64,000 nucleotides of DNA, from positions 2,418,001 to 2,482,000 of the forward strand of contig CAVTLA010000001.1 in the NCBI GenBank assembly GCA_963735465.1, written 5' to 3'. Below the pieces are notes generated by a model that had not been told where the DNA came from, searched no databases, and worked only from the letters and a program-made list of their open reading frames with translations. Position 1 is the first letter of the stretch. Every line of letters begins with the position of its first letter. Of this stretch, positions 18,440 through 27,574 are shown piece by piece. Origin of the DNA: DASZHJ01 sp963735465 (GTDB lineage: Bacteria > Pseudomonadota > Alphaproteobacteria > ATCC43930 > CGMCC-115725). The translations under genes were made by a program, and so were the position numbers.

Positions 18440-19840
18440 TCAGAATTGTGGCGGCGCGATCCCGCTCTGGCCGAGCTCGGCCACGAGCGCGGCCTTGAGG
18501 CGGCCGAGGCCCTGGGCATCCCGGGCCTCGGCGCGCGCCACCAGGACATCCTGGGTGTTGGACGCCCGGAGCAGCCACCAGCCGTCCGCCGTCCGCACGC
18601 GCACCCCGTCGATGTCGGTGAGGTCGGCGCCGGCCTTCTTGAGGCGGTCGCGCACCTCGCTCACGACGGCGAACTTGCGCACGTCCGAGCACGGGAAGCG
18701 CAACTCCGGCGTATTCACCACCTGAGGCAGGCGGTCGCGCAGCTCGGCGAGGCTCGCGTCGATGCGGCCGAGGATGCCGACGAGGCGGATCGCGGCGTAG
18801 GGCGCATCGTCGTAGCCGTAGTATCGGTCGGCATAGAAGATGTGACCGCTCATCTCGCCGGCGAGGGGCGCGCCGGTCTCCGCCATCTTGGTCTTGATCA
18901 GGGAATGGCCGGTGCGCCACATCAGCGGCGTGCCGCCGATGCGGGCGATCTCGTCGAAGAGGACCTGGCTCGCCTTGACGTCGGCGATGATGGTGGCGCC
19001 GGGCGTCACGCGGATGATATCGGCCGCCAGCACGGTCATGAGCTGGTCGCCCCAGAGGATACGGCCCTTGGCGTCGACCACGCCGATGCGGTCGCCGTCG
19101 CCGTCGAAAGCGATGCCGAGATCGGCGTGCTGATCGGCCACCGCCGCCTGGAGCTGCACCAGGTTCTTGGGCTCGGTGGGATCGGGATGGTGCGCCGGAA
19201 AGTTGCCGTCGATCTTCTCGTTGAGGAGCACGTGGCGGCCCGGCAGCGTCGCCACCATCTTCACCAGCACATCGCCGGTGGCGCCGTTGCCAGCGTCCCA
19301 GACGATCTTCAGCGGGCGCTTGCCGTCGTAATCTTTGAGGATGCGCGCCACGTAGGTGTTGAGGATCTCCTTGTTCGTCACCGTGCCGGCGCCGGCACGG
19401 AACTCGCCGGACGCGGCGATCTTGCCCAGGCGCTGGATGTCGGCGCCGAAGAAGGACTTCTTCCCCAGCACCATCTTGAAGCCGTTGTAGTCCGAGGGGT
19501 TGTGCGAGCCCGTCACCATGATGCCGCCGTCGACCTCGAGGGTGGCGGTGGCGAAATAGAGCATCGGCGTGGGGCCGAGGCCGACCCGCACCACGTCGAT
19601 GCCGCTCTCGGTGAAGCCCTCCACCAGCGCCTTCTCCAGGGCGGGCGAGCTGAGGCGGCCATCGCGGCCCACCGCCACGCGCTTGCCGCCAGCCGCGGCG
19701 AGACAGACCGCAAAGGCGCGGCCGATCGCCCGGGCATCCGCTTCGAAGAGCGTCTTTCCGACCACGCCGCGGATGTCGTATTCGCGCAGGATGGTCGGAT
19801 CGAAGCGGTGACCGCCGGGGCGGCCGCTGTCGGGAGCCAT
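18440..19840 (-). CDS. Phosphomannomutase/phosphoglucomutase
   Basis: 466 residues, normal for the alpha-D-phosphohexomutase family. Phosphoserine loop GIMVTGSHNPSDYNG, metal loop FDGDGDRIGVVD, sugar-binding GEMSGHIFY and a C-terminal phosphate-binding RASNTQD are all present. It interconverts hexose 6- and 1-phosphates (glucose or mannose) for polysaccharide and LPS precursors. The ATG is preceded by GAAGGACG. It lies 11 bases after galU, and the pair forms a glucose-6-P to UDP-glucose module. The open frame extends far upstream inside galU, but that part is not this protein. Confidence 0.94.
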   Translation of the reverse strand: MAPDSGRPGGHRFDPTILREYDIRGVVGKTLFEADARAIGRAFAVCLAAAGGKRVAVGRDGRLSSPALEKALVEGFTESGIDVVRVGLGPTPMLYFATATLEVDGGIMVTGSHNPSDYNGFKMVLGKKSFFGADIQRLGKIAASGEFRAGAGTVTNKEILNTYVARILKDYDGKRPLKIVWDAGNGATGDVLVKMVATLPGRHVLLNEKIDGNFPAHHPDPTEPKNLVQLQAAVADQHADLGIAFDGDGDRIGVVDAKGRILWGDQLMTVLAADIIRVTPGATIIADVKASQVLFDEIARIGGTPLMWRTGHSLIKTKMAETGAPLAGEMSGHIFYADRYYGYDDAPYAAIRLVGILGRIDASLAELRDRLPQVVNTPELRFPCSDVRKFAVVSEVRDRLKKAGADLTDIDGVRVRTADGWWLLRASNTQDVLVARAEARDAQGLGRLKAALVAELGQSGIAPPQF

Positions 19841-19851
19841 GGTGTCGTCCT

Positions 19852-20724
19852 TCAGCAAAAGTCTTTGAGGATCTGCTTCATGTCGGCGGCCATCTCGGGC
19901 CGCGCCATGGCGAAGGCGATGTTCGCATGCAGGAAGCCGATCTTGTCGCCGCAGTCGAACCGGCGGCCGTCGAAGCGCAGTCCGTGGAACGGCTTGTTGC
20001 CGCCGATGAGCCGGGTCAGCGCGTCGGTGAGCTGGATCTCGTTGCCGGTGCCGCGGCCGATCTGGCCGAGGTGGTCGAACACTTCCGGCTCCAGGATGTA
20101 GCGGCCGATGATGCCGAGGGTGGAGGGCGCCTTCTCCGGCGCCGGCTTCTCCACCAGGCCCTTGACGCTGACGAGGCGGCCGTCGTCGCTCTCGACGTCG
20201 ACAATGCCGTAGCGGTTCACGTGACTGCGCGGCACGTCCATGACGGCGATCATGCTGCCGCCGCCGGGTTTGCGCGCGTCCACCATCTGCTTGAGGCAGG
20301 CGGTCTTGCTCAGGATCAGGTCGTCGGCGAGCAGCACCGCGAAGGGCTCGTTGCCCACGAGGTCGCGGGCGCACCAGACCGCGTGGCCGAGGCCGAGGGG
20401 CTGCTGCTGGCGCGTATACGCCACCTGCCCCGGCTTCGGCAGCCAGCCGTTGATCTCGATGATCTGCGCGGTCTTGCCGCGCTCGCGCAGCGTGCTTTCC
20501 AGCTCGTAGGAATGATCGAAGTGATCCTCGATCGTGGTCTTGGCGCGGCCAGTAACGAAGATGAATTCCTCGATGCCCGCCGCCTGAGCCTCCTCCACCG
20601 CATATTGGATGAGGGGCTTGTCCACCACCGGCAGCATCTCCTTGGGCATCGCCTTGGTGGCCGGCAGGAATCGCGTGCCCAGGCCGCCAACCGGAAATAC
20701 AGCCTTGCGAACGTGCTGGGTCAT
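19852..20724 (-). CDS. galU: UTP--glucose-1-phosphate uridylyltransferase
   Basis: 290 residues. The nucleotidyltransferase signature AVFPVGGLGTRFLPATKAMPKEMLPVVDKP stands at the N-terminus, with VEEAQAAGIEEFIFVTGR and the UDP-binding/catalytic GLGHAVWCA region after it. It makes UDP-glucose for exopolysaccharide, LPS and envelope sugars in the cytoplasm. Start chosen at the ATG of TQHVRKAVF; an upstream start would add 24 residues of unlike sequence. First gene of a two-gene operon with the phosphohexomutase. Confidence 0.96.
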   Translation of the reverse strand: MTQHVRKAVFPVGGLGTRFLPATKAMPKEMLPVVDKPLIQYAVEEAQAAGIEEFIFVTGRAKTTIEDHFDHSYELESTLRERGKTAQIIEINGWLPKPGQVAYTRQQQPLGLGHAVWCARDLVGNEPFAVLLADDLILSKTACLKQMVDARKPGGGSMIAVMDVPRSHVNRYGIVDVESDDGRLVSVKGLVEKPAPEKAPSTLGIIGRYILEPEVFDHLGQIGRGTGNEIQLTDALTRLIGGNKPFHGLRFDGRRFDCGDKIGFLHANIAFAMARPEMAADMKQILKDFC

Positions 20725-20960
20725 GTCTCGCTCTTGTATAGCGTTGCGGCGGTGGGCGGTCTGGAGATAACGCGCACTCCCCTTAACTTGTTCCACGCCC
20801 GGCCCCTGGCCGACGCGGTTATACCGTGCAGGGGCGGCCGGCGCCAGCCGACAGGCCCGCGGCGGCGGGTCGCAAGACCGGAACCGGACGTTGCGCGCCT
20901 ACAAGCGTAACTCGCCGGAACGGTAAACGGTGTTCGCTAACGGTTGGTAACCATGACCGG

Positions 20961-21662
20961 CTATTTGCCGAGGAGGAGATCCTTGGCGCGATTGACCTGG
21001 GCCGCCAGCACGTCGGAGCCACCCTGATCCGGATGCAGCTTCATCATCAGGCGCCGGTGGGCGTCCTTGATCTCGGCGGAGCTCGCCCCCGCCTTCAGAC
21101 CCAGGATCGAGTAGGCCTCCTCCACCGTCATGCCCGCGGAAGCTTTTGGCCCGCCGTCGCCCGGCGCCTCGGCGGCATCCCGCCAGTCCGCCTGGAACCG
21201 GTCGAGGTAGCCCTCAAGCAGGTTGGCGGAGGCCGGATCCTCGGCGCGGACCTCGCGCCAGAGCGCCAGCAGCCGGGGCAGATCCAGCTCCTCCAGACGA
21301 TGCCCCTGCTCCCGCCCCTTGCGCACCGTGCCGGTCATCGTTCCGGAATCGTGATCGAGGCTCATGCGGAGATAGTCGGTCTCGACCTGCGAGACGCGGG
21401 CGCGCGACTGGCTTTGGCCACCGGCCATCCAGCGACGCCACGCGTTCCGACCCCGGATGAAGAAGGGTGCGGCGCCGCCGAACGCGAACACCAGCGGCAG
21501 GAACCGGCCGCTCTCGATCAGCAGCAACGCGACGGCGAGCGCCGCGAACACGCCGATCCACATCAGCCAGCGCACGACGGTGGCGGGGTTCGCATTGACG
21601 AAGGCGCGACCGGTCAGCAGCAGCACCACCAACAGGACCACACCGCCGATGAGATAGACCAT
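20961..21662 (-). CDS. Membrane-anchored J-domain protein
   Basis: 233 residues. Two N-terminal membrane segments (LIGGVVLLVVLLLTGRAFV and WLMWIGVFAALAVALLLIES) are followed by a basic linker, and a J-domain closes the protein: VEEAYSILGLKAGASSAEIKDAHRRLMMKLHPDQGG, with the HPD motif that stimulates DnaK ATPase. The design (membrane anchor, then C-terminal J-domain) resembles TIM14/DjlA-type co-chaperones. It overlaps the upstream VWA gene by one base, so the two are translationally coupled. Confidence 0.85.
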   Translation of the reverse strand: MVYLIGGVVLLVVLLLTGRAFVNANPATVVRWLMWIGVFAALAVALLLIESGRFLPLVFAFGGAAPFFIRGRNAWRRWMAGGQSQSRARVSQVETDYLRMSLDHDSGTMTGTVRKGREQGHRLEELDLPRLLALWREVRAEDPASANLLEGYLDRFQADWRDAAEAPGDGGPKASAGMTVEEAYSILGLKAGASSAEIKDAHRRLMMKLHPDQGGSDVLAAQVNRAKDLLLGK

Positions 21663-22387
21663 CAGCCCTCGCCCATCTGCCGCGTGATCAGCAGCGCGGC
21701 GCCGCCGGTTCGTTTGCCGTAATCGGCGAGCGCCTTGCGCCCGCCCGCGGCATAGACCGCGACCGCACCGAGAAGCGCCTTCAGCTGCTGCGCGCTCGCG
21801 GAATCGAAGGGGCAGTAGGCGCCACGGGTCAGTCGCGCGATCTCCTTGAAGGTGGCGCCGGCCAGGGGATCGACACCCTCATGGAAGAGAAAGGCGGGCA
21901 CCCCCAGCAGGGCCAGCTCGCCGGCGAGGCGATAGAGCGCCTCCGGCGCCTCCTCCATGGCGTCGCCGACGAAAACGAGGGCGTTCACTTTTCCGGCACG
22001 CGCCTCATTGAGGGCGTGGGTCAGCACCCGGGCGATCTGGGTCTCGCCGCCGACGCAGCTCACCTTGCGCATGGCGCGATGGAGATCCTCGGCGCGGGTG
22101 AGCCAGCGGCTGGCCTTGCACTCGGCGAAGCCGCGATAGAACACCAGCTGGATGTCGAGACCGCCGAGGCTCGCGGTCGCCTCGAACATCTCCCCCTGCA
22201 ATTGGCAGGCACGGTCCCAGGTGGGATCGCGGCTCGCCGTCGCGTCGAGGGCAAAGATCAGCCGGCCGCGGCCCGAGGCCGGGCGCACGGCGGGCATCGC
22301 CGCCACCTTCTTCAGGAAGGCGTCGACCTCCGCCTGCTTGGCGGCCACTGGGAGATGGCCACCCTCGGGCTTCTTGTCCTCGGCCAT
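21662..22387 (-). CDS. VWA-domain protein
   Basis: 241 residues. A von Willebrand A-like fold: RLIFALDATASRDPTWDRA carries a DxTxS variant of the MIDAS metal site, GGETQIARVLTHAL supplies the second MIDAS Thr, and VNALVFVGDAMEEAPE the third acidic loop. No signal peptide, so cytoplasmic. It is the first gene of a pair with the membrane J-domain protein (overlap at TGATGA-type junction), suggesting they work together. Function not established. Confidence 0.75.
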   Translation of the reverse strand: MAEDKKPEGGHLPVAAKQAEVDAFLKKVAAMPAVRPASGRGRLIFALDATASRDPTWDRACQLQGEMFEATASLGGLDIQLVFYRGFAECKASRWLTRAEDLHRAMRKVSCVGGETQIARVLTHALNEARAGKVNALVFVGDAMEEAPEALYRLAGELALLGVPAFLFHEGVDPLAGATFKEIARLTRGAYCPFDSASAQQLKALLGAVAVYAAGGRKALADYGKRTGGAALLITRQMGEG

Positions 22388-22485
22388 GAACTAGATATGG
22401 GCATGGAGGCACCGGCTTTGCCAGCGTCGACACCGCAGGATCAAGCGAACGTCAACGGATCGTCAAACCGGCACCGCCGCGCAGA

Positions 22486-24549
22486 TCAGGCGCGCCGCGC
22501 CCACACTGCAGTGTCGTGGAAGACGCCGCCGCCGTTGGGGCGGCCAGGATCGGCGCTGATGAGGGTGTTGATGCCGACGCCCTCCTCATAGGCGTGGTTG
22601 GGCCAGATGCCTTCCACGACGAGAACGCCGCGCTGCAGCCCGTCGAAGGGCTTGGCCTGCACGACGACGCTGCCCTGGCGGTTGCCGAGGCGCAGGCGGT
22701 CGCCGGCGGCGCTGTCGAGCGCTGCCAGATCCTCGGGATGGATCAGCACCGAGGGCTTGCCCTCCCGCGCCACGCTGGCAGGCGTGTTGTTGAAGGTGCT
22801 GTTGAGGAAGGAGCGCGCCGGCGGCGCCATCATGCGGAAGGGATGCTGGGCGTCCGCCTTGTCGATGATGTCCACGTGATCGGGCAGCGCCGGCAGCTCG
22901 CGGTGCATGGGCCCGAGCGCCGCCCAGTCGGCCTTGAAGTGGAAGCGCTTGTCGGCGTGGGCGAAGCCGTCGAGGTAATGCGCGCGCTCGAAGGGCAGCG
23001 CGCGGTCGATCCAGCGCCCGCGGTCGAACTCATCGGGCGACGGCAAGCCGGACATTTTCAGCGAGGCGGCGATGATCTCCATCTCCGTCATCTCGAATCC
23101 CCGATGCTTGGCACCAAGCCGCTTCGCCAGCTCCGAGATGACGTAATGATTGGGGCGCGCCTCGCCGTGCGCCTCCACCGCTTTGCGGGCGATCTGCAGG
23201 AAGGTGTGGCCGCTGGCGGTGTAGATGTCGTCATGCTCGAGGAAGGTGGTGGCGGGCAGCACGACGTCCGCCATCGCCGCTGTCTCGGTCATGAACTGCT
23301 CATGGACGCAGGTGAAGAGATCGTCGCGCCGGAAACCCTCGCGCACCCTGAGCGTATCCGGCGCCACCACCATGGGATTGGTGTTCTGGATCAAGAGCGC
23401 CGTCACCGGCGGGCCGCCGGCGAGGTCGCGCGTGTCGCCGGTGAGTACGGCGCCGATGCGGGACTGGTCGAGGATGCGTACGGACTTGTCGAGGACGTCG
23501 AGGCCCTCGATCAGCGTGCGGTCGAGCTGGCTGTAGAGCGCGCTGTTGCCGTAGAGCGCGCCGCCGCCGGGATGCTGCCAGGCGCCGGTCACCGTGGGCA
23601 GGCAGCTCACCGCGAAAAGCTGGGCGGCGCCGTTGCGATAGCGCGAGAAGCCGTAGCCGATGCGGATATAGCTCCGCTTGCTGCGGCCATAGAGCCGGGC
23701 GAAATCGATGATCTGCTGCTCCGGCACACCCGAAATCGCCGCCGCCCAGGCGGGATCGCGGGAGGCCAGATGCGCCTCGAGCTCCTCGCTGCTGGCGGCA
23801 TATTTCGCCAGATAGGCGCGGTCGGCGAAGCCTTCCTTGAAGAGCACGTGCATCACCGCGCAGGCGAGCGCGCCGTCGGTGCCGGGCTTCGGCATCAGGT
23901 GGATGTCCGCGATCTCGGCGGTGGGCGTGCGATAGGGATCCACCACGACGAAGGGCGCGCTGCGTTCCCGCCGCGCCCGCGTGATGTGAGTCATCACGTT
24001 GACCTGGGTGGAGACGGGATTGCCGCCCCACATCACAACGAGATCGGACTCCGCGATCTCCCGGGCATCGACGCCGCGCTTGGTCCCGGTGCCGGCGTTC
24101 CAGCCGGCATCCGCCAGGGTCACGCAGAAGGTGGAGTGCTGGCGCGAATAGCGCAGGGCGTGGCGCAGGCGCTGGATGCCGTCGCGCTGCACCAGGCCCA
24201 TGGTGCCGGCGTAGAAGTAGGGCCACACCGTCTCGCTGCCGTGGCGCTCGGCCGCGCGCTGGAATTTCTCCGCCACGAGATCGAGGGCGGACTCCCAGGA
24301 GATCGGCTTGTAGGCCTCGAATCCGACGCCCTTCTCGCCCACGCGCAGCAGCGGCGTGGAGAGGCGCAGCGGGTGATGCTGCCGCTCCGCATAGCGCCCG
24401 ACCTTGGCGCAGACGACGCCCGCCGTGTAGGGATTGTCACGCGCCCCGCGGATGCGGCCGATGGTGCGCTCGTCGAGCCGCTCCACCTCGAGGGCGCAGG
24501 TGCTGGGGCAGTCGTGGGGGCAGACCGAGGGAACGGTATCGAGGGGCAA
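22486..24549 (-). CDS. Molybdopterin oxidoreductase (DMSO-reductase superfamily)
   Basis: 687 residues. An N-terminal [4Fe-4S] motif is visible (Cys in CPHDCPSTCALE and again in GVVCAKVGRY). Molybdopterin guanine dinucleotide-binding regions include SDLVVMWGGNPVSTQVN, MPKPGTDGALACAVMHV and the C-terminal domain with RMMAPPARSFLNSTFNN, LRLGNRQGSVVV and EGIWPNHAYEEGVGINTL. No Tat signal, so it should be cytoplasmic. Physiological substrate unknown; no partner subunits are adjacent. TTG start with AAGGAGC six bases upstream. It uses molybdenum or tungsten, which ties it loosely to the molbindin and Mo-box at 7.5-10.8 kb. Confidence 0.9.
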   Translation of the reverse strand: MPLDTVPSVCPHDCPSTCALEVERLDERTIGRIRGARDNPYTAGVVCAKVGRYAERQHHPLRLSTPLLRVGEKGVGFEAYKPISWESALDLVAEKFQRAAERHGSETVWPYFYAGTMGLVQRDGIQRLRHALRYSRQHSTFCVTLADAGWNAGTGTKRGVDAREIAESDLVVMWGGNPVSTQVNVMTHITRARRERSAPFVVVDPYRTPTAEIADIHLMPKPGTDGALACAVMHVLFKEGFADRAYLAKYAASSEELEAHLASRDPAWAAAISGVPEQQIIDFARLYGRSKRSYIRIGYGFSRYRNGAAQLFAVSCLPTVTGAWQHPGGGALYGNSALYSQLDRTLIEGLDVLDKSVRILDQSRIGAVLTGDTRDLAGGPPVTALLIQNTNPMVVAPDTLRVREGFRRDDLFTCVHEQFMTETAAMADVVLPATTFLEHDDIYTASGHTFLQIARKAVEAHGEARPNHYVISELAKRLGAKHRGFEMTEMEIIAASLKMSGLPSPDEFDRGRWIDRALPFERAHYLDGFAHADKRFHFKADWAALGPMHRELPALPDHVDIIDKADAQHPFRMMAPPARSFLNSTFNNTPASVAREGKPSVLIHPEDLAALDSAAGDRLRLGNRQGSVVVQAKPFDGLQRGVLVVEGIWPNHAYEEGVGINTLISADPGRPNGGGVFHDTAVWARRA

Positions 24550-24628
24550 GATCGGCTCCTTCGAAGGATTCCAGAGTATAGGCTGGGAGGCCCGGAAGTG
24601 AAAGGTGGCGCTGGCTGGGGGAATATCC

Positions 24629-24747
24629 TGCGTCCTTCGACTCGCCCGCTCTGCGGGCGGCTCAGGATGAGGACCATCTTTGATGCGATTGAGAAAATCA
24701 CCTCATCCTGAGCAAGCGGCCCATTGGGCCGCGCGTCGAAGGACGCA
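24629..24747. repeat. REP-like intergenic inverted repeat (family copy 2)
   Basis: Perfect 13-bp terminal inverted repeats (TGCGTCCTTCGAC and GTCGAAGGACGCA), inner arms GGCTCAGGATGAGG and CCTCATCCTGAGC, plus two side hairpins. Same family as 10455-10582. Confidence 0.8.
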
Positions 24748-24761
24748 CCACGGTGCCGCAG

Positions 24762-25193
24762 TTACGACAGCCGCTCCCACACCAGCGTCGAGACGCTGAT
24801 CGCGCCGTCGCGGGGGTTCGGGGCCGGTGCCGTGGTGAGGGTGAGGCAGTTGCCGTCGAGCTTGTAGAAGCGGATGAGGTCGGTGCCGGTCCAGGTCTCG
24901 TTCCAGGACTGCTCGACGTGGTGGAGGATGCGGTCGGCCTCCACCGTGTAGCGCCCGGCATAGGCCACGACGGTGCGGAAGAGCGCCACCGCCTCCGCAT
25001 CGCTGGCGATGGGAGCGGCTGGTTTCTTGCGCCCGTCCGACAGCACCATCGCCATCACGCGGCCGTCGGCGGTGTAGATCAGGGTGCCGCTGGGACGCGC
25101 GCCCAGCAGCGGCCCTTTCTCGCCGCTGGCGAGGATCTCGCGACTGTCGGATCGGAGCGTCCAGGCGCCGACCAGCTGTTCCGCCACGCTCAT
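24762..25193 (-). CDS. Lipocalin-like domain protein
   Basis: 143 residues matching the small bacterial lipocalin-like family (Lipocalin_5): QLVGAWTLRSDSRE, PSGTLIYTADGRVMAMVLSDGRKKP, AYAGRYTVEADRILHHVEQSWNETWTGTDLIRFYKLDGNCLTL. No signal peptide. Members are small ligand-binding barrels of mostly unknown function. It starts eight bases after the repaired stop of the phosphodiesterase gene and is probably the last gene of that operon. Confidence 0.8.
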   Translation of the reverse strand: MSVAEQLVGAWTLRSDSREILASGEKGPLLGARPSGTLIYTADGRVMAMVLSDGRKKPAAPIASDAEAVALFRTVVAYAGRYTVEADRILHHVEQSWNETWTGTDLIRFYKLDGNCLTLTTAPAPNPRDGAISVSTLVWERLS

Positions 25194-25200
25194 CGCGGGG

Positions 25201-26029
25201 TCAACCGACCGTTGCCGCCACGCGCGGCATCTGCTGCATCAGGCGGCCGCCGAGGCGCACGGGCTCGACGCGGCGGGCGAGGCCGGTCGCGTCGTCGGTC
25301 TCCACGAAGACGGCGCAGAGCGTCCCCTCGCCCTCCGCCACCTGGACGCCGCTCGCCCGGCATCTTGCGGATGAAGCGGGCCACCGCGCCGTCCTTCTGC
25401 ATGCCGATCACGGAATCATAGTCGCCGCACATGCCGGCATCGGTCTGGTAGGCGGTGCCCTTGGGCAGGATCTGCGCGTCGGCGGTCGGCACGTGGGAGT
25501 GGGTTCCCACCACCAGGGACGCGCGGCCGTCGGCGAAATGTCCCATCGACATCTTCTCCGACGTAGCCTCGCCGTGGAAATCGATCACGACCGCGCTGAC
25601 TTCGCCCAGGGGATGCGCCTCCAGCTCACGCTCCACCGCCCTGAAGGGACAGTCGATCGCGTCCATGAAGAGCCGCGCCATGGGATTGAGCACCAGCACG
25701 CGCCGTCCGTCCGCGAGGGCGAAGACGCGGGCGCCGGCACCGGGCGTTCCCGGCGGCAGGTTGAGCGGCCGCAGCAGGCGGGGATCCCCGCCGATATAAG
25801 GAATGATCTCGCGGCGGTCCCAGACGTGATTGCCGGTCGTGATGACATCGGCCCCGGCGGCGTAGAGCTCGGCGCAGATCTTGTCGGTGATGCCGAAGCC
25901 GCCGGCGGCGTTCTCGCCGTTCACCACCACGAAGTCCAGTCCGAGATCCCGGCGGAGCCGCGGCAGATGCGCCGCCACCGCCTCGCGTCCCGGCCGCGCC
26001 ATCACGTCGCCGCAGAGCAGAAGTCTCAT
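25201..26029 (-). CDS. YmdB-family metallophosphoesterase (TIGR00282) (frame broken once)
   Basis: Repaired length about 275 residues, usual for the family. LLCGDVMARPGREAVAAHLPRLR, VVNGENAAGGFGIT, TGNHVWDRREI, VIDFHGEATSEK and VVGTHSHVPTADAQILPKGTAYQTDAGMCGDYDSVIGM are the canonical metal-binding blocks. YmdB-type enzymes hydrolyse 2',3'-cyclic nucleotides or cAMP. Removing one G at 25344-25345 restores the conserved ending and moves the stop to 25201, which removes an otherwise odd overlap with the lipocalin gene. Overlaps fau by four bases. Confidence 0.9.
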
Positions 26030-26661
26030 GCCTCACCCGTCGCATTTGGGCCATCGCCTTGGGCGGCGAGCCCGCCAAACCATAGCACAGCGTCCTCGGT
26101 GACGACGGCGTCGAGGGCGACGTCGCGCCCGCTCACCGGCACCTCCTCGACCTGCTGCGCCGCGTAGGCGACGCCGATCGCCAGCGCCCGGCGCTGGCCG
26201 CGCAGCAAGGTGAGAGTGAGATCGTAGAATCCGGCGCCATATCCCAGCCGCTCGCCCTTGCGGTCGAAGGCCAGCATCGGCACCAGGAGCAGATCGGGAC
26301 TGAGCGCCTCCGCCCAGACCGGTGGTGCCGGAATGCCGAAGGCGTCCGGCTCGAGCACGGTCTCGAGGGACCAGACGCGAAATACCAGCGGCTCGTTCCG
26401 GGCCACCACCACTGGCAGGACCAGCTGCAGGCCAAGCTCGCGAAACGCGGTGAGGGCGGGTCTGGGATCGAGCTCGTCGCGGATCGGCAGGAAGCCCGCC
26501 ACCACCGCCGTTTCCGCCAGCGCCAGGCGCGGCAGGATCTCGATCAGCCGATCGCGCACGGCGTAGGCCGCCATCGCCCGCGTCTTCGGCTCGAGTGCCG
26601 CGCGGCGCTCGCGCATCACGCGGCGGAGCGCCGTTTTGCGGGCGGTGATCCCCTCAGACAT
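26026..26661 (-). CDS. fau: 5-formyltetrahydrofolate cyclo-ligase
   Basis: 211 residues. The ATP-dependent enzyme converts 5-formyl-THF to 5,10-methenyl-THF. Family hallmarks: RRVMRERRAALEP at the N-terminus, VAGFLPIRDELDPRP, LLVPMLAFDRKGERLGYGAGFYDLTL (the phosphate/folate-binding GxGxGxYD). It sits directly downstream of the 6S RNA gene, the arrangement known from ssrS-ygfA in many Proteobacteria, so it may be co-transcribed with 6S RNA. Confidence 0.95.
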   Translation of the reverse strand: MSEGITARKTALRRVMRERRAALEPKTRAMAAYAVRDRLIEILPRLALAETAVVAGFLPIRDELDPRPALTAFRELGLQLVLPVVVARNEPLVFRVWSLETVLEPDAFGIPAPPVWAEALSPDLLLVPMLAFDRKGERLGYGAGFYDLTLTLLRGQRRALAIGVAYAAQQVEEVPVSGRDVALDAVVTEDAVLWFGGLAAQGDGPNATGEA

Positions 26662-26679
26662 TATTAACTGAGGTGAAGA

Positions 26680-26835
26680 TTAGGCGGATGGAGCCACCTC
26701 GGCCGTCGGTATGACAAACCCTCTAGGCCCGCTTTCGCAGGTGGGCGCCATATACCGAGACCAAGGTCCCGGCAGGGACAGCTCCCAAGAGGTAGTAATC
26801 GGCCCCGGGGTTGTGCGACCTAACGCACCGCGTAG
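26680..26835 (-). ncRNA. ssrS: 6S RNA
   Basis: The minus strand between zapA and fau folds as 6S RNA. GGTAT pairs with ATACC and GGCC with GGCC on either side of a terminal part with GGCGCCCACCTGCGAAAGC, and GGGAGC near the 5' side pairs with GCTCC near the 3' end, leaving the large internal bubble that mimics an open promoter and binds RNA polymerase-sigma70. The GGCGCCCACCTGC element is typical of alphaproteobacterial 6S RNAs, and the zapA-ssrS-fau order is conserved. Ends are approximate. Confidence 0.85.
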
Positions 26836-26842
26836 CCCCATC

Positions 26843-27184
26843 CTAGGAATGAATGTGGGGTGTTTCGAGCCGTTCTGCAATCGTCTCGATACGTTCCGCC
26901 AAATCCACCAGGCCCTGGGCCAGGGCATCGGTGTCGATGCCATTGCCGGATCCGTTGCCGCCGGCCTTGCGGAGCGAGGCGTGGGTGTCGGCCAGCTCGT
27001 CGGTAATGGTGAGCGCTGCCAGCACCAGCAGGCGCGCCTCGCCGATCTGTCCGAGCTTCTTGGCGAACTCCGCGGTCTTGCGATCGACGTATTGGGCGAG
27101 CTCCTTGAGGCGCGCCTCCTGCCCTTCGTCGCAGGCGACGGGATAGTTCCGCCCATTGATGGTGATGTGGATCTCCGGCATCAC
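26843..27184 (-). CDS. zapA: Cell division protein ZapA
   Basis: 113 residues. The N-terminal ITINGRNYPVACDEGQEARLKELAQYVD and the following AEFAKKLGQIGEARLLVLAALTITDELADT are diagnostic for ZapA, which bundles FtsZ filaments at the division ring. The C-terminal part is a coiled coil (VDLAERIETIAERLE). Its ATG overlaps the stop of the upstream DUF4164 gene by four bases. Confidence 0.95.
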   Translation of the reverse strand: MMPEIHITINGRNYPVACDEGQEARLKELAQYVDRKTAEFAKKLGQIGEARLLVLAALTITDELADTHASLRKAGGNGSGNGIDTDALAQGLVDLAERIETIAERLETPHIHS

Positions 27185-27408
27185 TCCTCCAGCGCGCGAT
27201 CGAGACGACCGATCGCGCGATCGAGGCGTGTCGCCACCGTCTGCGTGGCGCGGGCAAGGGCGGCGTTATGCGCCTTGGCCTCGGCGAGGGCACTCTCGGC
27301 GTCCCGGCTCCCCACGGCGCCGCGCCGGCGTCCGAGCGCGGCCTCGAGGCGAAGCACGGCCTGCTCCAGCCGGTCCGCTGCCTCCACTACCTTCGTCATG
27401 CCGGTCAT
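27181..27408 (-). CDS. DUF4164-type small coiled-coil protein
   Basis: About 75 residues from an ATG at 27408 (or 27399), nearly all helical: VVEAADRLEQAVLRLEAALGRRRG and LARATQTVATRLDRAIGRLDRALEE. Small proteins of this kind sit directly before zapA in many Alphaproteobacteria and the ATGA overlap implies coupled translation; a role in the division ring is inference. The frame stays open to 27582 but the upstream part lacks the helical pattern. Confidence 0.7.
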   Translation of the reverse strand: MTGMTKVVEAADRLEQAVLRLEAALGRRRGAVGSRDAESALAEAKAHNAALARATQTVATRLDRAIGRLDRALEE

Positions 27409-27574
27409 GGCGTGGATGTTCTTCCCCCCGCGAGTCGCCCACCTTACGCGCGGCCCGAAGCGGCCGTCAATGCGACGGGGAATTGTGACGCCACCCCCAT
27501 GCGTTGACGCTTTGGCGAAGACGTGGTGAGTCCGCCCGCGGGCGCCGGACGGCGCGGGCGACGGGGAGGATGTC

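Noticed and set aside
18440..20374. Single 644-residue fusion protein
   Set aside because: The first ~180 residues are an alternative frame of galU; the phosphohexomutase has its own ATG and ribosome site at 19840.
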